A stretch of 64,000 bases of DNA, taken from contig OZ243931.1 of the NCBI GenBank assembly GCA_965214055.1, forward strand, positions 868,001 through 932,000, written 5' to 3'. Below the pieces are notes generated by a model. The model was given only the letters and a program-made list of their open reading frames with translations, ran no database searches and had not been told where the DNA came from. Position numbers and translations under genes: made by a program. Positions 18,134-26,891 of the stretch are shown here, piece after piece (positions within the stretch are counted from its first letter, which is position 1; every line of letters starts with the position of its first letter). The DNA comes from WTGA01 sp965214055 (lineage in GTDB: Bacteria; Pseudomonadota; Gammaproteobacteria; Arenicellales; Poriferihabitantaceae).

Positions 18134-18225
18134 CGTATAATTTCCCAACTGATTTGTTGGCAACAAGACCGTTGTCAACTATTTTGATGTTCTCACCTGA
18201 TCGCTCGTAGTACGCGGTTGGGATT

Positions 18226-18492
18226 TTATCGGCCAAGAATCTGAACAATCACAACCTCGCTGTTCTCAAGTCGAGAATAAGCCGAATTGCTGTAATAAGG
18301 CGTGCGACGGTATCCAGCGCGGATTGCATCCCACCTGCGAATAAGGAAACGGACTACCTGCTGTGGCTTGGAAATAGGACACCAGTCCATCGTAATATTT
18401 GTTGGCCTGTGTCAGCCCAAAGGCCAATATCCCGTATTCGTATAATCTGTCCAGGTCGGCGAGTGCGTATCAGTCAAGCAGTAACTGACCAT
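18226..18492 (-). pseudogene. ParE-type toxin remnant with two frameshifts
   Basis: The ATG at 18492 overlaps the end of the antitoxin gene, as is normal for parDE pairs, and begins MVSYCLTD. One frame change joins this to ALADLDRLYEYGILAFGL, a typical ParE helix hairpin. A second change joins to the strand region IRAGYRRTPYYSNSAYSRL and EVVIVQILGR, ending at TAA 18226. The total of about 89 codons is close to full ParE length, so the gene is nearly complete but unreadable. ParE toxins poison gyrase; this copy should be inactive. Confidence 0.75.
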
Positions 18493-18736
18493 TGTTCTGT
18501 AATCTCCTTTTCACTGCCGCTTTTACGTCCTCCAGTGTCCGGTCAGAAACCCCACTTTCCTCACCCTCGATGAGTGCGGAGCGTATCGCCAGAATTTCAG
18601 TTTTTCTGGTTTGGTCGCGCCGGATCAGATTGCGGATATATTCGCTGTCGTTGGTAAACTCTCCCGTTGCAATCTGCGCCTTAATCCAGTTGTTTTGCTG
18701 ATTGGTAACGGTAATGGTTTTGCGTGTCGTACTCAT
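18470..18736 (-). CDS. ParD-family antitoxin
   Basis: 88 residues from ATG 18736; seven further upstream codons are open but unlikely to be used. The N-terminal TRKTITVTNQQNNWIKAQI is a ribbon-helix-helix DNA-binding domain, and FTNDSEYIRNLIRRD is the conserved ParD segment. The acidic C-terminal part should wrap the toxin. It probably represses its own promoter. The frame is intact although its partner ParE is broken, so it may persist as an orphan repressor or anti-addiction factor. Confidence 0.85.
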   Translation of the reverse strand: MSTTRKTITVTNQQNNWIKAQIATGEFTNDSEYIRNLIRRDQTRKTEILAIRSALIEGEESGVSDRTLEDVKAAVKRRLQNNGQLLLD

Positions 18737-18815
18737 AAAACGGCCTCCAAAGGGCATATGGAATATTCATGCTATTGGTGCGGAATAGCACATTATCCTG
18801 TGTTCTATATCGTGC

Positions 18816-19592
18816 TCAGGTTTTGGACAGTGCGATATATTGCTCAGGTGACAGGTTTTCAGCCCGGAGCGAAGGGTCGACCTGTGCACGTTCGAACTGC
18901 TTTTCAGTGACCAGGGAGGCCAGGGAATTGCGGAGGGTTTTTCGGCGCTGGGAAAAAGCATTTTTGACAACCCGGTCAAAACGGGCAGGATGATCAATCG
19001 GATGCCGGGACGGGTTGGGTACAAGATGGACCAGTGTAGACTGTACTTTTGGCGGCGGATAGAAGGCCCGGGGCGGCACATCGAACAGACAATGGCATTC
19101 CAGCGCGAGATTGCTCATGACAGAGAGCCGGCCATAGTTTTTTCCGCCCGGACGGGCACTGAGGCGCAGCGCCACTTCTTTTTGCACCATAAAGACCATG
19201 TCCTCAATATGGTCGATGAATTCAAGCAGGTGAAATAACAGAGGTGTAGAAATGTTATACGGCAGATTGCCAATGATCCTGATTTTTTTAGCCGCCGCCC
19301 GGTCCGCATGAATGGATGAAAAGTCCAGCCTGAGGGCATCTGCCTGAATCACCTTCAATGTCTCCGGATTGTGGTTTTTTTCAAGAAATTTCACCAGGTC
19401 CCGGTCCATCTCGATAGCGGTCAAGCTGTCAACACGAGCGAGCAGGCACTTCGTCAGTGCCCCGGTCCCCGGGCCGATTTCGATAATGCAATCATGGTCA
19501 GACGGGGAAAATGCCGCCACAATTCTTTCCAGGACAGCCGGGTCTTTCAGAAAGTGCTGACCGAAACGTTTCCGTGGAACGGGGTGTCTCAA
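18816..19592 (-). CDS. rsmA: 16S rRNA (adenine1518/1519-N6)-dimethyltransferase
   Basis: 258 residues, full length. The KsgA start RKRFGQHFLKD is present, followed by the SAM-binding IIEIGPGTGALT, the acidic loop AIEMDRDLV and the catalytic motif IGNLPYNIST (NLPY). It dimethylates two adjacent adenines of helix 45 late in 30S assembly. It overlaps pdxA by an ATGA junction in the common pdxA-rsmA order. Confidence 0.98.
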   Translation of the reverse strand: MRHPVPRKRFGQHFLKDPAVLERIVAAFSPSDHDCIIEIGPGTGALTKCLLARVDSLTAIEMDRDLVKFLEKNHNPETLKVIQADALRLDFSSIHADRAAAKKIRIIGNLPYNISTPLLFHLLEFIDHIEDMVFMVQKEVALRLSARPGGKNYGRLSVMSNLALECHCLFDVPPRAFYPPPKVQSTLVHLVPNPSRHPIDHPARFDRVVKNAFSQRRKTLRNSLASLVTEKQFERAQVDPSLRAENLSPEQYIALSKT

Positions 19593-20590
19593 GATACTGA
19601 AATCTGGTTTCTGCTCAATTCAATGGCCAGGTTGATCGCTGCCACCAAGCTGGACTCATTGGCCTCACCCGTCCCGGCCAGATCCAGGGCGGTACCATGG
19701 TCCACCGACGTACGGATAATGGGCAGTCCCAATGTAATATTCACCACTTCACCAAATCCGGCATGCTTGACTACGGGTAACCCCTGGTCATGATACATGG
19801 CAAGAATGCCATGGTACTGTTTCAGGTATTTCCCGGTGAAGATGGTATCGGCAGGGAAAGGCCCATCCACCCAATGCCCCACCTGTTGAAATTTTCGTAT
19901 GACCGGGATGATGGTATCGATTTCTTCGGTGCCCAAGTGTCCGCCCTCCCCAGCGTGTGGATTTAGTCCACAAACGCCGATTTTCGGTCTTTCAAAGCCA
20001 AAAAGTCGGCGGAATTCCTGAAGCATGACCATCAACACCTTTTCCAGACGGTCAGCCGTAATCTGGTCGGGGACATTGCGAACCGAAAGATGGGTAGTCG
20101 CCAGGCAGACTTTGATATTGGCTCCTGCAAGCAGCATGACCGGTTGTTCCGCCCCGGTGCGCTTTGCGATCCATTCGGTGTGGCCGGAAAATGAAATCCC
20201 CGCCTCATTGATCACCCCCTTGTGCACGGGTGCGGTGACCATGGCGTCAAATTGGCCGGACAGGCAACGGTCTACCGCATTGTCAATACAGCGAACGACA
20301 TACCGACTGTTACCGGGGTTAAGCTGTCCGGGGCTGGAATGATCTTCCAGTGACTCAGGGATGACCTGCAGAACCCCCGGTTGGTGAATAGCCGTTTCCG
20401 AGAGACCATCGTATTCCAGTATCTGGATATCCAGGCCAAGCCGTCGGGCTCTGTGGGCAATCATTTCGGGGTCTCCAATCACAACCAGGGCCGCGGCGAA
20501 ATTCCGATAACAACCCTTGATCAGGATGTCCGGTCCAATACCCCCCGGCTCCCCCGTGCTGAGGATAATTTTAGGATAGGGTTCGGTCAT
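19589..20590 (-). CDS. pdxA: 4-hydroxythreonine-4-phosphate dehydrogenase
   Basis: 333 residues. Recognisable segments are LSTGEPGGIGPDILIKG at the N-terminus, the phosphate- and metal-site FSGHTEWIAKRTG, GLNPHAGEGGHLGTEE and the histidine motif AMYHDQGLPVVK. It oxidises 4-phosphohydroxy-L-threonine in DXP-dependent pyridoxal phosphate synthesis, using a divalent metal. In many gammaproteobacteria surA precedes pdxA; here the upstream side is the accessory island instead. Confidence 0.97.
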   Translation of the reverse strand: MTEPYPKIILSTGEPGGIGPDILIKGCYRNFAAALVVIGDPEMIAHRARRLGLDIQILEYDGLSETAIHQPGVLQVIPESLEDHSSPGQLNPGNSRYVVRCIDNAVDRCLSGQFDAMVTAPVHKGVINEAGISFSGHTEWIAKRTGAEQPVMLLAGANIKVCLATTHLSVRNVPDQITADRLEKVLMVMLQEFRRLFGFERPKIGVCGLNPHAGEGGHLGTEEIDTIIPVIRKFQQVGHWVDGPFPADTIFTGKYLKQYHGILAMYHDQGLPVVKHAGFGEVVNITLGLPIIRTSVDHGTALDLAGTGEANESSLVAAINLAIELSRNQISVS

Positions 20591-20840
20591 CTTTCTGTAG
20601 TGGAATCCGCCTCAACCTGCATTGGGAAGTACTTTCCTGGTTTCGATAAATGCTGTCATGGGTTTCCGGGGAAAGGATGTCGGGCTGAATCAGAGCGGAT
20701 ATTTTTCCCACTCCAGCGGGTCCGGCCAGTCCGCGGGCCAATCTTCCGGAAGGGAGTTATCCACAAAAATAGTAATACGGGCAACTTCATGCGCATATAT
20801 TACTGTCCACCGCCGAGCAGCTGCAGAGGGGACCCGTCCA

Positions 20841-23800
20841 CTACGCTTCAACCACCACAGGAGCTTTGCGACCGCTTTCGACGCGCACCCTAAAGCGGCT
20901 CGAAATAAGGGCTCGTGCTTGCCTCTCTACTGGTGCATTGAAGTCGTACCGTTGACGGCCAGCTGCACGCCACGCTCCAAATCCCTGGTCCAGAGTAATA
21001 ACTACTTGGCGGCCATCGCCCAGTCCGAGCTTAAGGCTTCGATCATGAGGAAGTTCTCCCTTGGATTGGATATCCACAGCGGCTTGAGGGAAGAGCCCTT
21101 GTAGCAAATCTTGGCGAGAGACATCGCTATCAAATGTGTGATAGACCGACCATCCAGGATTTTTGTTTGTGGTCAATCTCGCGGTGAGCAGGGAGATCTC
21201 TGGATTTTTTGCCCCCGGAGCGTTTCTCACCACCTCGAAGAGCAGCCTAATAGCCAGTGGGGTAAGCAGGTATCGATCTGTATAGGCAATCCTTGTCACG
21301 CCATGCCTCTCCATTGCCGCCACCGTCAGGGGGACTTCGTCCGCGAGCGCCTTCCAGAATTTTTTCCCGAATGCGGAAACCCACCCATTCAGCCTATCGG
21401 ATAGTCTTATTACGGTTGCGTTTCCACTGGACAAAAAGATAAGACGGTCACTCGAAAACTCCTTTTCGTCTGGCAATTTACCGGGAGGGCCTTGAACGAG
21501 TGGACACTCAGACCCTGCCCCCCAAATTGGACCTGGGATTACATCTTTCTGATCGAAGGCAGCAATCGCCACTTGCCCCGAAGCGCCCGAGATTATCGCT
21601 GAAATAAACGCGCGCCCGGCCCGTGGCAGTGAGCGAACGTAAACGAGGGTTGCATCCGCCGATAGTCTATGTAGCCCCAGTTGCTGAGGGAGGCCCAACA
21701 GGCTGCTTGTAAGGGTATTACCTTCGATTGCCAGGTTAACGACTACGCCGCGCCGCCTTAGGTTGCCCAACTTGTTTGCGAAATCCCAGGCGTCCAGTTC
21801 CCAATCCGATGGTTCTCCATGGAAGTAAATGGTGACTGCGGACAATTCGCCAGAGCGACCCCTCGTTTCAATCCAATCGGGGATACGCGAACTCAAGAGT
21901 TGGGTATCAGGGCCGAAAACACGAATCTCATCGGGAATCTGCAGCCGCTCCTTAATCCAGCTCGCCAATTCAAGCCCCCCCTTTCGGTCAATCAAATACC
22001 GCTCGAAATTCAGGTCCGGTCGGAGCACACAAGCGGGGCACCCATTTTCACAATCCTCGGGGCAGGTCAACTTCTCTACGGCCTTACCAATGCAAGCGTC
22101 GAACCAATGCTGCTCGAACAGTCGCAAGACCAACCCCGCCCCCCCTGAAGCCCTGTCAAACAGGAATGAGGACCACCGAGGTTCGTCGTTAGGGCCGGTA
22201 GAGGGGGCGACGGCTACACCAATCTCGCGGGGCTCTGCTCCAATTCGTATAGCAAGCGCTTCTCTTAGAGCGGCAGACAAAGCGAGTCCTTGCTTTGGTG
22301 TGGCCTCTGGAGGCAGCTGAAACTCAAATACGTCTGTGGCAGTCGCGTGACTTAGGCGCACGTTTCGCTTGATTCGGCTCAGTTCGGTAAATCCTCCCGG
22401 ACAGTAACCCTCTACGAGCTTCTTCCTCCGTGATTCTGCCAAGGGGCGATGCTTCTTGATAGCCGTAGGCAATGGGGAAGACGGCATATCTTCCTTTTCG
22501 GGTTCTGCCCTGCCACAATCGAGACAGAGTGCGTAACCGTTCCCATGAGCGCCGCTCCCAAGAGTAACCACTTTTCCATTAGGGTTTGCGCGCAGTCGTC
22601 CTGCATTGGGATCAGGTAGGGTCCACCAATCAATCCCTCCGGCCGTTAATTTCGGCATTTCGAAGGTCGCGTGACCCAGATTCTCGTATCCCGTGTGAGG
22701 GTGTCGGCGCCCCAAAAATCCGGCTGGGATCAGACATGGTTTCCATGTCCTGATAGGGGCTTCGCAATGGGGGCAATTTGCTGGAGCCAAGCGGCTCAAG
22801 TCGAAAAATCGACAGCTTCCGCATTCCCAGTAGTCCTGCAGGTCCTCCAGGTTTGAAGTGTCCGCCATAGCACCCCAGGCAGGAAACACGCCCTCTGAAC
22901 GATGGACTAAACCATCCACTACAACCTCTGCTCCTGGAGCGTATTCGCGAATGGCTATGTCGAGAGTGCGGGAAGGGGCCCCCCTAAATTCTCCAAACGA
23001 AATGGCTTCATCTGCGGAGTCTGAGTCGTGTCCGGATAGATGATCAAAAGTCACTACGTCAACCGGAAAACCGTAGGAGGGTGTAAAGCCCCTTCGAGCG
23101 AGTTCAGAAAGCAGGAATTCTCCCTTCATGCGGTTCGCGCGCATTCGAAATGCGCCCTTTACTTCCGGCTCGGCCGCCGCCTCGCGGCGATCCAAGATTT
23201 CCGCGTATTCACGGCGCCACGTTAGAAGCATCGACTCGAACGACCCAGCCGTCTCTTCCACAAGGTGCTCGACATTTTTCTCGTGTAATACAGTTCGCGC
23301 GGTAAGGCGTTTTAGGTTTGACTGGAGTGACTCGTCTTCTAGCCAATCCCCTCGTAGTTTGGCAAGAAATGTGTCTGCCGGCGATTCTGGATTTACAGGT
23401 CTGTCCGGGTCGTCTGTCGCACCGAAAAAAGAACCTGTTGATGCTTGCAGCTTGAACCCTTCCGGCAACCCCCTGAGAAACTCCGCCAGAAGAGTAGCAT
23501 GGACATGTCGAATAATCAGCCTCTCACTATCGAACCGCACGGCCGGAACGGTTACGGGTGCCGCCAACAGCGCCGCGGGATCTGAGAATACGCTTTCGTC
23601 CAGGGGGAGATTCCTGCAGAAAGTGACGCCGAAAGACCAGGGCTCACCTCTTCTTCCCCCACGACCCACGCGCTGACGGTAGTTAGATATGGACGGCGGA
23701 ACGTTCGCGTTGACAACCATTTGAACATCTGGAATATCCACTCCCATCTCCATGGTGGTGGAGCAGTTGAGCAGGTTAATCTTTCCTTTCTTGAACTGGT

Positions 23801-26800
23801 CTTCGTAGTCGGCAAGCACGGGGCGAAGAATTTGGGCAGAGTGTTCCTGAGCTCGCAAGAACGGTGCGTAAGTCGCGACGCGGTCATGTAGATTTGTCCA
23901 AACGCCTATGTTGCGCAGCTTTTCTATAGATTGATCGACCTCACACCATTGCCCTACACGGGACCGAGAACCTCGGTCTAATCCACCAGCGTTGGCCGCT
24001 GGTGGACGGGGGAGCGTAATCGGGATAAGGGTTTCCCCGGGGTCGTACGGTGACAACCCCGCAGGCGAGTAGCCAAAGACCCTGCGGCTAACAGGACAAA
24101 GCCAAGCGTCTGTCAGGCGTGCTACCGCAGCACGCTCGAAATCCAGCTGAAATGCTCCAGCGCCAATATCCTTCACTACGGTGGATGTCAGCAGATCCCA
24201 AAGCTGTGCAAGCACTTCCTCGGCAAGGCCCTGGTCCACTGCGCTCTCCCAGTCTCCACCGATCATCTGGTAGATGAGCCTCTGCAGACGATTTGGCCTT
24301 GATGGATTGGTTGGCACGGCCGACGGCCAGGGACGCCCACCCGGCGGGCGTTCGGAACTGTGAAGCGACGGGAGACAAATCGAATTCGGCTGCCTGCCTC
24401 GGCGCGGGCTCACAAACCGAAGCATCCATTCATGCGGTATTTGGACCGCAAGGTTTTGACGAAAAACAAAGTCAATCGATGACAATGCTAATCCAATCCA
24501 CCCGTCTGCATCGATGCCGGCTTTTTCCATTACCCGAGGAACATCTGCGCGCGCCTTTTTTTCCATTGAAGGGAACGATAGACGGGCCAATCCCATGGTC
24601 TCGGCATTGTTTTGGATCTTTGGGCGCCGATACAGTTCTCGGTACAGAAACATCATCGCGAGCTTTCTGGGATCGTTAGACATCTCTCGGCCGCCTCCGG
24701 CCCGCTTTCGCCAAACGTCTGTGGCAAAGTTGGACAGTTCTACTTGTTGACTGAAACGGTCTAATAGATGCGCCCAATCAATAGGGTGATCGTTGTCTGA
24801 GAGCTTAGACTCTAAATTTTGAATCATGTCATCGAACGCTGGATCGTTGAGGGGCCGCAATACTTTTAGCTTGTGTTCGACCTGATTTCGCTCCTCTGGG
24901 GTCAGGGCGGTATTTTCCTGAACGACGTGGTACAAAAACGAGCGAGTAAGGTTTCGTTCGGCATCCTGTTGCAGCTTTGCCGCAAGCCGGGCGGTGCCTT
25001 GGCGACTATCTGAGAAAGTTAACGCGCGCCGTCCGCCCAACGGTAAGCCAGGCTGCTCCAGCGGATTGGACAGTCTTTCTGCAAACATGGGAACAGTCGT
25101 TCCCATAAGAAAGGCCGGGCCATAGCGGTGAGGGGAGAGCGACGAGAACGCAGCTCGAGCTCTACTGCAGCAACCGCGCGCATGTTCATCCTCGTACAGC
25201 GATAGGCGCACGGACTTCGAGTCTTCCGGCGCCGCGTTGTCATATACGACTCCATCTTTGATCGCGACAAATCGATCGTTCGAGTCGTTCTTCGAGGGGG
25301 ACACGATAGCGGTGCCGCGAACTACCTCTCTTACGGTATCCGATTCTTCATCGGGTTCTGCGTCAATCGCAAATTCATCGACTTCGACAGAGCGAAGTGG
25401 AACTAGTCTTGCAGTCGCCCCGACTTCTAAGCCAGCCCTCAACAAAGGGGTACCGCAGTCATCACAGGTTACGAGCTCAAACGTCGGCGAGCCGCATGTG
25501 CATCTGTCGCGGTGTTTTAGCCAAATGGCCCCGAAATCCCAACCGGAGTCTTTCTCCGCAAGCTCTGCATCTCTGTGCGGACATCCGCCGTCGATACACA
25601 CCCATATCCCTCCCTGGGAACGAATAAAAACATGTGCGCGCCAAGGAAGAAGGGCCTCGCCAGTAGACTCTGATACGGCCTGGGCACTCGCGTCCAACAC
25701 AACCTGAGCGTCTTTTCTGCGGCCGCTCGCGTTGTCTCCGAATAGCAATTGCGACACGTCCGTTAGGGAAATGCTTCGTTCAGACAGCGTGTGCTGGATA
25801 CGTTGAATTCGAGGATGAGGAGCGAGGTGGTGCCAAAGCTGAATTGAATCAAGCTCCTCTAGCGCATGTGGCGAGATCGGGGCATCCTTGCAAGGTTTCG
25901 GAAGCTTCGGTTCAACGGGTTGTCCTTCGATGACCTTCACGCGGCCGGCATTAATGCCCGCAAGGTCGGCCATAAACCTGGTCAGCTTGTCCTTACTTCC
26001 CGTATCGTCGCTGATGGTTGCCGAGGTGGCCATCAACCTGACGTCATCTGGATCGACACCGAATGCGGCGCGAACACGCCTAAGCAAAAGGGCCATTTCT
26101 GCTGCTTGCGCGCCGATGTAAGTATGTGCCTCGTCGAGCACAATCCAGCGGAGCAAGCCGTGTGACCGCTCCAAGATGGACCGATCCTGGGCTCGCAAGA
26201 GAAGGTATTCCAGCATGGTCACGTTGGTCACGAGAATGGAGGGTGGCTGTTCGCGTATTTCCCTTCTGTTCCCGATTTCCGCCGAGGCAAGATCGTGAAG
26301 GTCTGTCTGCCGACGTGTTTCTGGCGTCAATCCGTTGTAGAGAGCGAAGCTGACCCGGTGCTGTAGATGCTCGGTCCATGCGGCAAGGCGCTCTCTTTGA
26401 CTTTGAATCAACGCATTCAGCGGATAGATCAAGATTGCGCGAACACCGGATAGTTTTCCCTGGGTGGAATCACGCACCAGATCATCCAAAATTGGCACCA
26501 TGAAAGCTTCCGTTTTGCCGGACCCGGTACCCGCGGTCACCAAACAGGACATCCCTTGCTGCGCTGCTTTCCACGAATCGAATTGGTGTGTCCATGGCTT
26601 TCTTTCAGGCGGGACCCGCTCCTGCTCGGCTACGGCCAACGCATTAACGAGATCCGAGTGCAATAGTTCCCCGGACAGGTCCGCCATAGTGCAGTCAGCC
26701 ATCTCCCATGTGCGCGAGATCTCAAACTCTGGATCGGCCAAGAGCGAGTCGCCGTCACCCGCGGCGGCTGACAGCCGCCGCAACAGGGCTGAATTTAGAC

Positions 26801-26891
26801 CGGGTGATGCGATGCGCCCTCGTGCAACGATTGCAGAGGCTGCCTTCGTCGTAAGATCCGAAAGCGTGCTATAGAGGTCTGAATGAATCAT
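20841..26891 (-). CDS. druE: Druantia-type giant helicase (DruE-like), DEAH box and DUF1998-type C-terminus
   Basis: 2016 residues. Walker A TAGTGSGKTEAF starts near residue 119, the DEAH box (VLDEAHTYIGAQAAEM) is at about 251, motif III LMATSATIS near 287 and motif VI YRQRVGRGGRRGEP near 1072, so it is a superfamily 2 helicase. Cysteine clusters (CIDGGC, CTCG, CDDC; CGSC, CPHC) suggest zinc ribbons. The C-terminal part has a DUF1998-like block with the four-cysteine signature CPEDCENGCPAC near 1610. Size and order match DruE, the shared component of Druantia anti-phage systems, and the single large partner gene upstream points to type III. The start overlaps the druH stop by ATGA. DpdJ-type and MrfA-type helicases share the domains, but MrfA is much smaller. 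Confidence 0.85.
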   Translation of the reverse strand: MIHSDLYSTLSDLTTKAASAIVARGRIASPGLNSALLRRLSAAAGDGDSLLADPEFEISRTWEMADCTMADLSGELLHSDLVNALAVAEQERVPPERKPWTHQFDSWKAAQQGMSCLVTAGTGSGKTEAFMVPILDDLVRDSTQGKLSGVRAILIYPLNALIQSQRERLAAWTEHLQHRVSFALYNGLTPETRRQTDLHDLASAEIGNRREIREQPPSILVTNVTMLEYLLLRAQDRSILERSHGLLRWIVLDEAHTYIGAQAAEMALLLRRVRAAFGVDPDDVRLMATSATISDDTGSKDKLTRFMADLAGINAGRVKVIEGQPVEPKLPKPCKDAPISPHALEELDSIQLWHHLAPHPRIQRIQHTLSERSISLTDVSQLLFGDNASGRRKDAQVVLDASAQAVSESTGEALLPWRAHVFIRSQGGIWVCIDGGCPHRDAELAEKDSGWDFGAIWLKHRDRCTCGSPTFELVTCDDCGTPLLRAGLEVGATARLVPLRSVEVDEFAIDAEPDEESDTVREVVRGTAIVSPSKNDSNDRFVAIKDGVVYDNAAPEDSKSVRLSLYEDEHARGCCSRARAAFSSLSPHRYGPAFLMGTTVPMFAERLSNPLEQPGLPLGGRRALTFSDSRQGTARLAAKLQQDAERNLTRSFLYHVVQENTALTPEERNQVEHKLKVLRPLNDPAFDDMIQNLESKLSDNDHPIDWAHLLDRFSQQVELSNFATDVWRKRAGGGREMSNDPRKLAMMFLYRELYRRPKIQNNAETMGLARLSFPSMEKKARADVPRVMEKAGIDADGWIGLALSSIDFVFRQNLAVQIPHEWMLRFVSPRRGRQPNSICLPSLHSSERPPGGRPWPSAVPTNPSRPNRLQRLIYQMIGGDWESAVDQGLAEEVLAQLWDLLTSTVVKDIGAGAFQLDFERAAVARLTDAWLCPVSRRVFGYSPAGLSPYDPGETLIPITLPRPPAANAGGLDRGSRSRVGQWCEVDQSIEKLRNIGVWTNLHDRVATYAPFLRAQEHSAQILRPVLADYEDQFKKGKINLLNCSTTMEMGVDIPDVQMVVNANVPPSISNYRQRVGRGGRRGEPWSFGVTFCRNLPLDESVFSDPAALLAAPVTVPAVRFDSERLIIRHVHATLLAEFLRGLPEGFKLQASTGSFFGATDDPDRPVNPESPADTFLAKLRGDWLEDESLQSNLKRLTARTVLHEKNVEHLVEETAGSFESMLLTWRREYAEILDRREAAAEPEVKGAFRMRANRMKGEFLLSELARRGFTPSYGFPVDVVTFDHLSGHDSDSADEAISFGEFRGAPSRTLDIAIREYAPGAEVVVDGLVHRSEGVFPAWGAMADTSNLEDLQDYWECGSCRFFDLSRLAPANCPHCEAPIRTWKPCLIPAGFLGRRHPHTGYENLGHATFEMPKLTAGGIDWWTLPDPNAGRLRANPNGKVVTLGSGAHGNGYALCLDCGRAEPEKEDMPSSPLPTAIKKHRPLAESRRKKLVEGYCPGGFTELSRIKRNVRLSHATATDVFEFQLPPEATPKQGLALSAALREALAIRIGAEPREIGVAVAPSTGPNDEPRWSSFLFDRASGGAGLVLRLFEQHWFDACIGKAVEKLTCPEDCENGCPACVLRPDLNFERYLIDRKGGLELASWIKERLQIPDEIRVFGPDTQLLSSRIPDWIETRGRSGELSAVTIYFHGEPSDWELDAWDFANKLGNLRRRGVVVNLAIEGNTLTSSLLGLPQQLGLHRLSADATLVYVRSLPRAGRAFISAIISGASGQVAIAAFDQKDVIPGPIWGAGSECPLVQGPPGKLPDEKEFSSDRLIFLSSGNATVIRLSDRLNGWVSAFGKKFWKALADEVPLTVAAMERHGVTRIAYTDRYLLTPLAIRLLFEVVRNAPGAKNPEISLLTARLTTNKNPGWSVYHTFDSDVSRQDLLQGLFPQAAVDIQSKGELPHDRSLKLGLGDGRQVVITLDQGFGAWRAAGRQRYDFNAPVERQARALISSRFRVRVESGRKAPVVVEA

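Noticed and set aside
20591..20840. Minus-strand tail with TIFVDNSLPEDWPADWPDPLEW ending at 20690
   Set aside because: It looks like the last 40 codons of some protein between druE and pdxA, but no start or family is visible, so it is not called.
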